Assembly: GCA_902611815.1 (NCBI GenBank)
Contig: CACMAZ010000003.1
Span: forward strand, 18,862 to 82,861
Source: an uncultured Pelagibacteraceae bacterium
GTDB lineage: Bacteria > Pseudomonadota > Alphaproteobacteria > Pelagibacterales > Pelagibacteraceae
Reading direction: 5' to 3'
Length of the DNA: 64,000 bases
Below, in pieces: positions 1-9,369 of the stretch. Each line of letters begins with the position of its first letter. Position 1 is the stretch's first letter. The notes below the pieces were generated by a model. It saw only the letters and a list, made by a program, of their open reading frames with translations. It did no database searches and was not told the DNA's origin. Position numbers and translations under genes: made by a program.

Positions 1-1
1 C

Positions 2-280
2 GGAAAAACAGGAACTTCACAGGTAAAAAGAATAACTGAAGCTCAAAGAGAACTTGATCTAGATATTTCTCAAATTCCTTATGAGGATAGAGATCACGCT
101 CTTTATATCGCATTTGGACCATACAAAAATCCAAGATATGCAATGAGTATTTTTATAGAACACGGTGGCTCTGGCGGTTCAACGGCTGCTCCAATGGCTA
201 AAAAGTTGTTTAAAGTTGTAATTGATAGGCATGAAGAAAGAGAAAAATTCAAACAAAAAAATATTAATTTTGTAGCATAA
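2..280 (+). CDS. mrdA: Penicillin-binding protein 2 (C-terminal part, truncated by window start)
   Basis: Frame 2 reads GKTGTSQVKRITEAQRELD...HALYIAFGPYKNPRYAMSIFIEHGGSGGSTAAPMAKKLF...; KTGTSQ transpeptidase motif; overlaps the rodA start by 1 nt. Confidence 0.9.
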   Translation, partial: GKTGTSQVKRITEAQRELDLDISQIPYEDRDHALYIAFGPYKNPRYAMSIFIEHGGSGGSTAAPMAKKLFKVVIDRHEEREKFKQKNINFVA

Positions 281-1404
281 TGTTTCAAGAAACAGCACTA
301 AGTGGACAAATCACCTTCTTTCAAAAACTTAGATCACTAGACTATATTTTGCTTTTTTGCTTGTTAACTCTTGGACTTATAAGTTCCTTATCAATGTATT
401 CAACAGAGGGAGGAGAAATTCTTTACCACACAAAAAGTCATGTAATTCGATTTATAGTTTTCTTTTCCATGATGTTAATATTTTCTTTTGTGAATATAAA
501 ATTATGGCATTCAGTCGGCTATATTTTTTACTTTGTAGTTTTATGCTTATTAATTTGGGCTTCTTTGTATGGCGTGAAAGCATCCGGCTCTCAAAGATGG
601 GTAGACCTATACTTTATTAATCTTCAACCTTCAGAATTAATGAAAGTTGCAATAATAATGTGTTTTGCAAAATTTTATCATCGAACACAGATTCATTCAG
701 TAAATAGTTTTAAGAATATAATAATTCCAATGGTAGTATTAATTGTACCAATTCTATTAGTTGTAAGCCAACCAGATTTAGGTACCTCAATTTTAATTGG
801 TTTGAGTGGTTTAGTTGTTTTATGGTTATCTGGAGTTAATGCAAAATATTTCATCTATTCTTCTTTAGTTTTATTAATTTCTTTACCGTTTGTAATATCT
901 TTTTTAAAACCTTACCAAAAACTTAGAATATTAACTTTTTTTAATCCAGATAGAGATCCTCTTGGTGCAGGATATCAAATAATACAATCAAAAATTGCCG
1001 TAGGTTCTGGCGGTTTATCAGGAAAGGGTTTCCTCAAAGGGACACAAAGCTATTTAGACTTTTTACCTGAAAAGCATACAGATTTTATATTTACATTATT
1101 TTCAGAAGAACATGGATTTATCGGTTCAGTTTCATTACTTTTTCTTTACGCAATTATAATTTACAGAACTGCAAAAATTGGCGCGTCAGCTAGAAGCTTT
1201 TTTGGAAAATTATTTTGTTACGGATTCGCATCCTCTATATTTATTTATGTTACAGTTAATATGAGCATGGTTTTAGGACTACTTCCAATTGTAGGATCAC
1301 CCCTACCCATCATGTCATATGGAGGTTCTTCAATGCTAGCTACAATGATAGGTTTTAGTGTTGTAATGAGCACAAAAATTTATCAAAAACAAATTATTGC
1401 ATAA
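280..1404 (+). CDS. mrdB: Rod shape-determining protein RodA (SEDS family)
   Basis: Polytopic protein with SEDS motifs (QPSELMK, QPDLGTS, GLLPIVGSPLPIMSYGGSSML); follows PBP2. Confidence 0.95.
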   Translation: MFQETALSGQITFFQKLRSLDYILLFCLLTLGLISSLSMYSTEGGEILYHTKSHVIRFIVFFSMMLIFSFVNIKLWHSVGYIFYFVVLCLLIWASLYGVKASGSQRWVDLYFINLQPSELMKVAIIMCFAKFYHRTQIHSVNSFKNIIIPMVVLIVPILLVVSQPDLGTSILIGLSGLVVLWLSGVNAKYFIYSSLVLLISLPFVISFLKPYQKLRILTFFNPDRDPLGAGYQIIQSKIAVGSGGLSGKGFLKGTQSYLDFLPEKHTDFIFTLFSEEHGFIGSVSLLFLYAIIIYRTAKIGASARSFFGKLFCYGFASSIFIYVTVNMSMVLGLLPIVGSPLPIMSYGGSSMLATMIGFSVVMSTKIYQKQIIA

Positions 1405-1447
1405 TTTGTCGCGATAATTTTTTTAACTCATGATGTAGATTATTTTA

Positions 1448-2692
1448 ATGACAAAAAATGCAGTTGCTATTATTGGTGCTGGTATACAAGGTGTCTGCAA
1501 TGCTTTATTTTTACAAAAAAAAGGAATTGACGTAACTTTATTTGACAAAGATGAACCGGGTTGCGCAGCTTCTTATGGAAATGCAGGTCATTTTTCACCA
1601 TATGCCTCCTTACAGTTAAACAGATCAGATGTGTTATCTGATGTACCTGCAATGCTATTAAGTAGTAGAGGACCATTAGCTTTAAAATGGAATTATTTTG
1701 TAAAAATGATTCCCTGGTTTTCAAAATATATAATGAGTTGTTCAGAAAAGAAAATGATGCACACAGCAAAATATATGCATCAAATTTTGGATATTTCATT
1801 AAATGCATATGATGAATTATTTGCAGATATTAATTTAGACGGTCTAGTTGAAAAAAAAGGAATTATGTACGTATGGGAAAAAAAAGGAATTAAAAGTAGA
1901 AAGATTGAAATTGATATTCGAGAAAAATTGGGTGTAAAACAAAAAATTTTAAACCCAAAAGAAGTTCATGATTTAGAACCAAATTTAAAACCATTTTATG
2001 ATGGAGGTGTATTCTATGAATATGCTAGACACGCAAGAAATCCAAAAAAAATTATTGAAAAGCTATTTGCAGATTTTTTAAAAAAAGGTGGAAATTTTAA
2101 AAAACAAAATATTAATAGTATTGATTTTAAAGATCAAAAACCTATCTTAGTTACAGAAAATGATAAACTACTATTTGATAAAGTTGTTATCGCTTGTGGT
2201 GCTTTCTCAAAAAAGCTAACTGATAAATTAGATGAAAAAATTCCACTAGACACTGAAAGAGGCTATCATATTCATTTTAAAAATTACTCAAATCTATTAT
2301 CCAGACCAGTTGTTTGGGCTGATAGAGGTTTCGGTATAACACCTATGGAACAGGGTCTTAGAGTTGTTGGGACAGTTGAATTTGGAGGTTTGGAAAACCC
2401 TCTATCTAAGTCGAGAATTAAAAATTTAATATTAAATGCAAAAGACATGTTAAATGGTTTGCCAGAAAATGAGGATCATGAGGACGAATGGTTAGGATTT
2501 AGACCAACATTGCCTGATTTTCTCCCGGTAATTGGTAAGTCAAAAAATTATAACAATGTTTATTACTCCTTTGGGCATCATCATTTGGGATGGACATTAG
2601 GTGCAATTTCAGGGAAAATAGTATCTAAAATGATTCTTGGTGAAAAAACTAATTTAGATTTATCTCCTTATAGTTCATCAAGATTTAATTAA
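1448..2692 (+). CDS. FAD-dependent D-amino-acid dehydrogenase (DadA-like)
   Basis: N-terminal AIIGAGIQGVCNALFLQKKG dinucleotide fold; C-terminal GFRPTLPDFLPVIGKS and GHHHLGWTLG. Confidence 0.8.
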   Translation: MTKNAVAIIGAGIQGVCNALFLQKKGIDVTLFDKDEPGCAASYGNAGHFSPYASLQLNRSDVLSDVPAMLLSSRGPLALKWNYFVKMIPWFSKYIMSCSEKKMMHTAKYMHQILDISLNAYDELFADINLDGLVEKKGIMYVWEKKGIKSRKIEIDIREKLGVKQKILNPKEVHDLEPNLKPFYDGGVFYEYARHARNPKKIIEKLFADFLKKGGNFKKQNINSIDFKDQKPILVTENDKLLFDKVVIACGAFSKKLTDKLDEKIPLDTERGYHIHFKNYSNLLSRPVVWADRGFGITPMEQGLRVVGTVEFGGLENPLSKSRIKNLILNAKDMLNGLPENEDHEDEWLGFRPTLPDFLPVIGKSKNYNNVYYSFGHHHLGWTLGAISGKIVSKMILGEKTNLDLSPYSSSRFN

Positions 2693-2700
2693 GGATCAAT

Positions 2701-3594
2701 TTGTCAAAAAATTACTTAGCTTATACTTTGCTTGTATTTGCTACATTCTGTTGGTCAGGGAATTTTATAGTAGGTAAATACGCATATCTATATGAAGTAC
2801 CACCACTAACTTTAAATTTTTTTAGATGGATTTCAGTCTGGTTGATTTTAATACCGTTCACATACAAAGAAATTTTCAACAATTGGAATTATATTAAAAA
2901 AAATTTGATTGTGATAAGTTTTATGGGGATAATGACAATAAGCACATTTAACTCAGTAGTGTATTTTGCATTGAACTACACACAAGTAATAAATGTAGCT
3001 TTAGTTTTAGCAGCTATTCCGGCAGTAACAATAATTGTCTCATCGTTTATGAAAGTAGATAGAACAAATGTTTTTCAACTGATTGGGTTATTGCTGTCAG
3101 TAATAGGAATTAGTTCAATTATTTCAAATGCAGATATAAATAAAATTCTATCTTTAAATTTTAATAAAGGTGATCTTTGGATGTTAGTTTGTGTTATTTG
3201 TTGGTCGATTTATTCAACACTACTTAAAAAGCATAGTTTTAAGTTTTCACAATTTACATTAATTCAATTGATGGTATCTGTTGGAATTTTATTCTTAATA
3301 CCACAATTTTTTTATGAAAAATCAATTGGTTTAGAAATAAATTTTAATATACCATTTTTTATAATTCTTTTTTATGTTGTAATGTTCCCCGCGCTAGCTG
3401 CTTACTACTGTTGGCAGAAGGGCGTAGAGATAGTGGGGCCAAATCGTGCTACAATGTTTATCCAATTAATGCCACTACTAAGTGCAGTACTAGCAATTTT
3501 GATTTTTCAAGAGACATTTGAACTATACCATTTTATAGGAGCTTCATTTATTCTTTCAGGAATTTATTTATCTAATAAAAAAACTGCCAAATGA
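2701..3594 (+). CDS. EamA/DMT-family transporter (TTG start)
   Basis: About 10 TM helices; FCWSGNFIVGKYA and FQETFELYHFIGASFILSGIYLS typical of EamA. Confidence 0.85.
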   Translation: MSKNYLAYTLLVFATFCWSGNFIVGKYAYLYEVPPLTLNFFRWISVWLILIPFTYKEIFNNWNYIKKNLIVISFMGIMTISTFNSVVYFALNYTQVINVALVLAAIPAVTIIVSSFMKVDRTNVFQLIGLLLSVIGISSIISNADINKILSLNFNKGDLWMLVCVICWSIYSTLLKKHSFKFSQFTLIQLMVSVGILFLIPQFFYEKSIGLEINFNIPFFIILFYVVMFPALAAYYCWQKGVEIVGPNRATMFIQLMPLLSAVLAILIFQETFELYHFIGASFILSGIYLSNKKTAK

Positions 3595-4484
3595 AACTAC
3601 CAGTAGTCAACCACCAGGATTACGTCGCAAAGATAAATGATGATAATAAGTTTCCAATAAGAAAGTTTGGTGAACTTGCAAATTATTTAATTAACCAAAA
3701 AATAGTAGATAGATTTTATAAACCTGACTATTGTTCTGAAGAGACTTTGAGCAGAGCACACTCCTTAGAGTATATTGCTAGTATAAAAAAAAAAACTATA
3801 GACATTAAATCCCAAAAAAAAATTGGTTTTCCAATAAATGATAGCGTGGTGAATAGATCTTTTAGAGCGACTGGTGGAACTGTCTTAGCGAGTAAACTTG
3901 CTATTGATCACCGTATTGCATGCAATACGGCAGGAGGAAGCCATCACGCAACCTATAATGAAGGAGCAGGTTACTGCGTTTTTAATGATGTGGCAGTTGC
4001 TACTAGATATTTACAATCTAAAGGCTATGTAAAAAATGTTTTAATAGTTGATCTTGATGTTCATCAAGGAAATGGAACTTCAGATATTTTCAAAAACGAT
4101 AAATCTGTTTTTACCTTTAGCATGCATTGTAAATCTAATTATCCTGCAAAAAAAAACAACAGTGATTTAGATGTAAGTTTAAATGACAATATTGAAGACA
4201 AGGAATATTTAAAAAAGCTTAAAGATAATATTTTATTATTGAATAAAGAAAAGTATGATTTTGTATTTTATGTTGCAGGAGTTGATATACATTTAAATGA
4301 TAGGTTAGGTAAATTGAAAATTTCTGAGGATGGAATAAAGAGAAGAGACGAAATGATAATAAACAACTTTTTTGAAAAAAATGTTCCTATTTGTGGAGTT
4401 TTAGGAGGTGGTTATAACAAAGATTTTGAAACTTTAGTTAGACTCCATGCTATATTACATAAAACTTGTGCATCTGTTATATGA
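3591..4484 (+). CDS. Histone deacetylase / acetylpolyamine amidohydrolase family protein
   Basis: GGSHHATYNEGAGYCVFNDVAVA, DLDVHQGNGT, VAGVDIHLNDRLG metal-binding motifs; 4-nt overlap with the previous gene. Confidence 0.88.
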   Translation: MKLPVVNHQDYVAKINDDNKFPIRKFGELANYLINQKIVDRFYKPDYCSEETLSRAHSLEYIASIKKKTIDIKSQKKIGFPINDSVVNRSFRATGGTVLASKLAIDHRIACNTAGGSHHATYNEGAGYCVFNDVAVATRYLQSKGYVKNVLIVDLDVHQGNGTSDIFKNDKSVFTFSMHCKSNYPAKKNNSDLDVSLNDNIEDKEYLKKLKDNILLLNKEKYDFVFYVAGVDIHLNDRLGKLKISEDGIKRRDEMIINNFFEKNVPICGVLGGGYNKDFETLVRLHAILHKTCASVI

Positions 4485-4855
4485 AAAAAAATCCAAATTT
4501 ATCTTCCGAGCAAAAATTAATTTTATTTGAAGAGGGAACAGAAAGACCTGGATCTAGTGAATTAAATTTTGAAAAAAGAGAAGGCAATTATCATTGTGCA
4601 AATTGCGATGTAAAACTTTTTGAATCAAAAAAAAAATACGAAAGTGGTTCTGGGTGGCCATCGTTCTTCGAATCTCTGCCTGATGTATTTGAAACAAAAA
4701 CAGATCACCATATTGGTTACGCAAGAACCGAGTATCATTGTAAGAGTTGTGGTGGGCATCATGGACATATATTTGATGATGGTCCTCAACCAACAGGTAA
4801 AAGATATTGTAATAATGGTTTATGTTTAGTATTTAAACCTAAAAAATTAAAATGA
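4481..4855 (+). CDS. msrB: Peptide-methionine (R)-S-oxide reductase MsrB
   Basis: CxxC pairs, SGWPSFFESL, GHIFDDGPQPTGKRYCNNG. ATG at 4481 overlaps the upstream stop (ATGA), preferred over the track start at 4466. Confidence 0.92.
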   Translation: MKKNPNLSSEQKLILFEEGTERPGSSELNFEKREGNYHCANCDVKLFESKKKYESGSGWPSFFESLPDVFETKTDHHIGYARTEYHCKSCGGHHGHIFDDGPQPTGKRYCNNGLCLVFKPKKLK

Positions 4856-5193
4856 TTGTAAAATATTTTACTTTTTTAATTGGGATTATTTGGTCTTATT
4901 CTATAATTAAAACTCAATCTATTTTTAGTAAAAAAGCTGGTCTTTTATTTAAAATATTTATTTCCAAAGTATCTTGGTTTACTTTTTTAGCCGCAATTTA
5001 TTTTGGTTACAAAAACTTCCAAATTAAATTTGTTTTAATAGGATTAATTATTGGATTGATAATTGTTAATTTAGGATTTTATTTCTTAAGAAAAATAATA
5101 AATCAGAAGTTTAGTGAAAAACAAATATTAAATTTTAAAACGTTTTTTGAATATACACTTATATTTTTAATTATTTATTACGTTTTATTTTAA
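4852..5193 (+). CDS. Small integral membrane protein, unknown function
   Basis: 113 aa, about 4 hydrophobic segments; ATGA overlap with msrB. Confidence 0.6.
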   Translation: MIVKYFTFLIGIIWSYSIIKTQSIFSKKAGLLFKIFISKVSWFTFLAAIYFGYKNFQIKFVLIGLIIGLIIVNLGFYFLRKIINQKFSEKQILNFKTFFEYTLIFLIIYYVLF

Positions 5194-5439
5194 AAGGTCT
5201 TGTAGCTTATTATCTTTTTCTAAAGCCCTGATTTCTTCATAGCCACCGATGTGCTGATCATCAAAAAAAATTTGTGGAATAGTTCTTTTACCGTTTGCTT
5301 TCTTAAGCATCTCATCTAATGCTCCATCAACTTCTGCAATATTAATTTCAGAAAATGACACATTATTTCTCTTTAATAATCTTTTCGCGGCATCGCAATA
5401 ATTGCAAACAGGTCCAGTATAAATAGTAATTTTTTTCAT
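5185..5439 (-). CDS. grxC: Glutaredoxin 3
   Basis: KITIYTGPVCNYCDAAKRLL, TIPQIFFDDQHIGGYEEI. Confidence 0.93.
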   Translation of the reverse strand: MKKITIYTGPVCNYCDAAKRLLKRNNVSFSEINIAEVDGALDEMLKKANGKRTIPQIFFDDQHIGGYEEIRALEKDNKLQDLLK

Positions 5440-5442
5440 TAA

Positions 5443-5736
5443 TTATATATAATCATTTTTTTTAATTTTTCTTCTTATTTCTTTTCTTGTTTCTTCAAAT
5501 TTTTTTCTGTGCTTTATACTTTGACCTTTAGCCCTCTTTCTCCAAAGCCTAAATGACGAAGGTTTAAGTGATCTTCTCATAATTTTTATAACATCGCCTT
5601 CTGATAAACCTGTTTTTGATTTGATGTCTTCGAAAGTTATTCGGTCTGCCCAAGCAGCCCATACCACCCAACTCTGGCTGCCCACTTTGGGTTCAGGATT
5701 TTTAACCTTTGTGAGAGGTCTGCGACTTTTTTTCAT
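5443..5736 (-). CDS. Conserved small basic protein (resembles the TIGR03643 family)
   Basis: SWVVWAAWADRITFEDIKSKTGLSEGDVIKIMRRSLKPSSFRLWRKR reads as an HTH-like small protein. Confidence 0.7.
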   Translation of the reverse strand: MKKSRRPLTKVKNPEPKVGSQSWVVWAAWADRITFEDIKSKTGLSEGDVIKIMRRSLKPSSFRLWRKRAKGQSIKHRKKFEETRKEIRRKIKKNDYI

Positions 5737-5800
5737 AAATTCTTAATAAATATTAAAAAAATGGTTAATGCAATTTTTACTGGTTATGTTATTATGAGTT

Positions 5801-5848
5801 AGATAGTCCTATCTAGCCATCTTTAGCTCCCGGTTTTTTAGGACTATC
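5801..5848 (+). promoter_or_regulatory. Candidate structured leader: 10-bp hairpin with alternative 5-bp hairpin; right arm contains the AGGA of the downstream gene
   Basis: GATAGTCCTA (5802-5811) and TAGGACTATC (5839-5848) are exact inverse complements. AGATA-GTCC-TATCT (5801-5814) is a competing hairpin using the same left arm. LysE-family ATG at 5855. Confidence 0.6.
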
Positions 5849-5854
5849 CCAATA

Positions 5855-6469
5855 ATGCTTCCCTTAGATTATTTTCTATTTTTACAAATTATACTTTTTT
5901 TATTTATAACTCCAGGCACACCAAGAATTGTAATTATTTCATATGCGATGAATTATGGAACAAGAAATTGTATTTGGATTGCACTAGGTGATATTACTGC
6001 AAATCTAATACAAGCTACTTTAGTAATATTTTTTATAGGATCCTTCATTGCTAATAATAGTGAAACATTAAATATTTTAAAATGGTTTGGTGTAGCTTAT
6101 TTATTTTATCTATCTTACGATATCTATAAGTCTAGACCAACAAATTTTAACAAAACATCAACAAAATCAAAAAAATTGTTATCTTTTTTTAAAGATGGAT
6201 TTATTGTAGCTGGAACAAGTCCAAAAGCTTGGATATTTTTTCCATTAATCTTTCCACAGTTTATAAATTTTAATGAAAATTATATTTTCCAATTTGTAAT
6301 TCTTATAATTACATACATGGTATTAGATTTTCTTTCACTAATTGGCTATGCAATTTTAGCTAAAAAACTTTTGACATGGATCAAGGCAAATCCAAGAGTA
6401 ATAAACACAATTTCGGCGTGTGTATTGATCTTAATTGCAATTTTTATTGGATTTACACAAAATTATTAA
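5855..6469 (+). CDS. LysE/RhtB-family amino-acid exporter
   Basis: FLFITPGTPRIVIISYAMNYGTRNCIWIALGD; about 6 TM topology; GTSPKAWIFF. Confidence 0.85.
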   Translation: MLPLDYFLFLQIILFLFITPGTPRIVIISYAMNYGTRNCIWIALGDITANLIQATLVIFFIGSFIANNSETLNILKWFGVAYLFYLSYDIYKSRPTNFNKTSTKSKKLLSFFKDGFIVAGTSPKAWIFFPLIFPQFINFNENYIFQFVILIITYMVLDFLSLIGYAILAKKLLTWIKANPRVINTISACVLILIAIFIGFTQNY

Positions 6470-6487
6470 CAACTATATTAATTTATT

Positions 6488-7264
6488 ATGAAAATTGGTT
6501 TCATAGGAACAGGACAGATAACAAAAGCGGTTGTAACAGGTGTAATAAATTCAAAATTAAAAGTTACAAAATTATTTGTATCTGAAAGAAATAAAAAAAT
6601 TTCAAGAATTTTGAAATTTAAAAGTAAAAAAATTAAAATAATTAAGAATAATCAAGATATTATTAATAAATCTGACTGGGTCTTTCTTGCAGTAACACCA
6701 ACTGTAGGAAATAAAATTTTAAGCAATTTAAAATTCAATAAAAATAAGATGATAATTAGTTTCATTTCAACAATTAATTTAAATCAATTAAAAAAAATTA
6801 CAGGATTAAAATCAAATATTGTGAGGGCAATACCATTACCACCAATTGCATTATGCAAAGGTCCTGTTCCAATTTATCCACCAAATAGTAAAGTTAAAAA
6901 GTTTTTTGATAAATTAGGATCTACAGTTGAAATCAACAATGAGAAGTTGTCATTAAATTTTTGGACAACTTCTGCTATGATGGCTCCTTTTTATGAAATC
7001 TTATACTCGTTATCAAATTGGTTAATTAAGAGAGGAATAAAAAAAGAAAATGCACAAAAATATATATCATCTCTATTCCTTGCGTTATCAGAAGACGCTT
7101 TTAATCATAACAAAAATCTAAAAAGACTTGTTACAGAATCGCAAACACCCGGTGGTTTGAATGAGCAAGCAGTAAAAGATTTGCGAAAAGCAGGTTTTTA
7201 TAAATTACTTGAAAAAACATCTAATAGAATAATAAAAAGGTTAAAAAAGTCACAATCTAATTGA
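6488..7264 (+). CDS. proC: Pyrroline-5-carboxylate reductase family protein
   Basis: MKIGFIGTGQITKAVVTG; C-terminal SQTPGGLNEQAVKDLRKAGFY matches the P5CR dimerisation-domain motif. Confidence 0.75.
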   Translation: MKIGFIGTGQITKAVVTGVINSKLKVTKLFVSERNKKISRILKFKSKKIKIIKNNQDIINKSDWVFLAVTPTVGNKILSNLKFNKNKMIISFISTINLNQLKKITGLKSNIVRAIPLPPIALCKGPVPIYPPNSKVKKFFDKLGSTVEINNEKLSLNFWTTSAMMAPFYEILYSLSNWLIKRGIKKENAQKYISSLFLALSEDAFNHNKNLKRLVTESQTPGGLNEQAVKDLRKAGFYKLLEKTSNRIIKRLKKSQSN

Positions 7265-7289
7265 TTTAATTTAGTTTATAAATTTAAAA

Positions 7290-7925
7290 ATGACCGAAAA
7301 AAAACTATTAAAAAGAAAAATAAAAGTTGCTTTAAAAAGAAAAAGCAAGATATTCAAACGCTCAATTACAAAAAAAAAGGATTTAATATCTAAAAAATTT
7401 AATACTTCCATTAAAGGTAAAAAAATTGATATTGGAAAATCTGTAAAAAATTTTTTTGACTGGGTTAAAGGTGCTGAAATTGTTGAGTTGCCAAACTGCA
7501 ATACTACTGAGGATCCAGTAAGACCAGAATTAGATAATGATTTTAGAACAAGTTTTGGAAGAAAAATATATGGTGTTAAGTTTCAAGATGAAATACATGC
7601 GGTAATGTGTTTTGCGTTTACAAATAGTATTCCGAAAACTGTAGAAGAGCTAGATATGATGAGTAAAGACGCTTATCTTCAGAGTATCAATAGAGATTTT
7701 AAAGTTGGTCAAATTGCTATTGCATATACTGTTTGGTCAAAAAAAAAAGGTGGTGGAAGATTAATTGTAAAAGAGGTTTTCAAAAAAATAAAAAAAACAA
7801 ATCATTTAAATAGATTAGTAACACTATCACCGCTTACTGATATGGCTAGGAAATTTCATTTAAGTAACGGCGCCATAGAGATTGGAGTTAATGAAACCAC
7901 TCAAAATTTTGAGTATAAAATGTGA
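7290..7925 (+). CDS. Hypothetical protein, Lys/Arg-rich N-terminus plus GNAT-like C-terminal domain
   Basis: KKLLKRKIKVALKRKSKIFKRSITKKKD then VGQIAIAYTVWSKKKGGGRLIVKEVFKKI...LSPLTDMARKFHLSNGA. Confidence 0.6.
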   Translation: MTEKKLLKRKIKVALKRKSKIFKRSITKKKDLISKKFNTSIKGKKIDIGKSVKNFFDWVKGAEIVELPNCNTTEDPVRPELDNDFRTSFGRKIYGVKFQDEIHAVMCFAFTNSIPKTVEELDMMSKDAYLQSINRDFKVGQIAIAYTVWSKKKGGGRLIVKEVFKKIKKTNHLNRLVTLSPLTDMARKFHLSNGAIEIGVNETTQNFEYKM

Positions 7926-8618
7926 TTATTGGTATTTATTTTCTAAATAGTAATCAAAGTAATTTGATAAAAGTTTATCTATTTTATAAAAATTTGGCAC
8001 TAAGAACGGCCTTCTAGCATGTACTCTATCATTTACCCAATGCTTTGACCATTCAGTAGTTGTTTCTACGCATTGTTTTGGAAATTCATTAATTTTATAT
8101 CTCTCCTTAATCTGAAAACAACCACCTATAAATAAATCTACATATGATTGAACAATTGGATGACTGTTGGTTGGTTTTTTTATTTTCCCAGGATTAGCTG
8201 CATAAACCCAAAAGTTTTTATTTTTAGTTTTAATTTTTTTTCCATAAAAACTTAAGTCCTTACCTTCAACCTTTACTCTACAATAGCCACTCTCTCTCTT
8301 GTCTGTCTTATTCAAGTCCTTTATCGAAACTGGGTAATAAACTGCATTAACAACTGAGTTATCTTTTTTAATGATTGTTAAAAAAGTAATTTTGTACATT
8401 CCACCATGAAGGCCCCAAGTTCTTTCAAAACCTTTAATTAAAATAGGTCTAACTACAAAAGCTGATTTATTTGTTCGAATTCTAGACTCTTTATCCATTA
8501 ATGATCCATAACCAATAATATAATTTTTACTCCCACGCTCTGGATTTAAATTACATTCTTGACTTTGTACTAATTGTGTTGAAAAAATAAACACTACAAT
8601 TACTAATAATTTTTTCAT
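7926..8618 (-). CDS. Secreted gamma-glutamylcyclotransferase-like protein
   Basis: N-terminal signal peptide; YIIGYGSLMDKESR is the GGCT-fold YGSL motif. Confidence 0.65.
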   Translation of the reverse strand: MKKLLVIVVFIFSTQLVQSQECNLNPERGSKNYIIGYGSLMDKESRIRTNKSAFVVRPILIKGFERTWGLHGGMYKITFLTIIKKDNSVVNAVYYPVSIKDLNKTDKRESGYCRVKVEGKDLSFYGKKIKTKNKNFWVYAANPGKIKKPTNSHPIVQSYVDLFIGGCFQIKERYKINEFPKQCVETTTEWSKHWVNDRVHARRPFLVPNFYKIDKLLSNYFDYYLENKYQ

Positions 8619-8627
8619 ATTAAATAA

Positions 8628-9254
8628 TCAAAAATATTTCTTAAACTCTTCATTAACTCGTAAAATTTCTAAATCAACTAGTCCACCTATTACTAATTGA
8701 ATAGCAACAAGTAAAATAAATGCTAAACCCACATAAGCAATCCATAAATGTTTTTGAATATAGTTTGCAAGATAAGTTGCGAGGGCTCCAGTTAAAATAA
8801 CTGACAAAACTAAACCAAAAATCATGAAACCAAAATAACCTTTGGAAGCTCCAACCACACCAATAACATTGTCAAAACTGATTGTTATATCTGCAAATAA
8901 TACTTTATATACACTTTGTATATATGAGGGCTCTTTAGAAACTTTTGTTGGTGATTTTACTTTCTTGATTTCAAATAAATCTTTTCTTAAGTCATAAACT
9001 ATCCAAATTAATAGTAGCCCACCTAAAATTTTAATAAAATAGAACTTAAATAAATAAGTTGCAAAAATTGCAAAAATAACTTTAAAAATTAATGCACCTG
9101 CTACACCCCAAAGTATAATTTGTCTTCTGTGTTTTGGAACAAAGTTAGCAGCTATCAAGCCGATTATTATTGCATTATCTGCAGCTAAAATAATATCGAT
9201 GAATATTATTTGTAATAAAATTAAAGATTGTTCAAAAAATAGTGATTGTTCCAT
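8628..9254 (-). CDS. TerC/YjbE-family integral membrane protein
   Basis: IIFIDIILAADNAIIIGLIAA, DITISFDNVIGVVGASKG: paired acidic TM motifs of TerC. Confidence 0.88.
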   Translation of the reverse strand: MEQSLFFEQSLILLQIIFIDIILAADNAIIIGLIAANFVPKHRRQIILWGVAGALIFKVIFAIFATYLFKFYFIKILGGLLLIWIVYDLRKDLFEIKKVKSPTKVSKEPSYIQSVYKVLFADITISFDNVIGVVGASKGYFGFMIFGLVLSVILTGALATYLANYIQKHLWIAYVGLAFILLVAIQLVIGGLVDLEILRVNEEFKKYF

Positions 9255-9369
9255 TGGAATTCTTAGATAATAAATGAATATTAGAATTTTTCAATTAAAA
9301 GTAGATAATTTTTTTATTGATTTAACATTAAATTAATAATCAAATATATTTTTAAAAAGAGGAGGTGAA

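Noticed and set aside
103-288. 61-aa minus-strand ORF inside the mrdA end
   Set aside because: Antisense shadow of a clear PBP2 reading frame; no motif.
357-620. 87-aa ORF within rodA
   Set aside because: Alternate-frame shadow of RodA.
4554-4829. Overlapping ORFs (4554-4793 minus, 4620-4829 plus) on msrB
   Set aside because: Both lie inside a well-supported MsrB CDS.
6376-6585. 69-aa ORF spanning the LysE-family/proC junction
   Set aside because: Overlaps two better-supported genes in a different frame.
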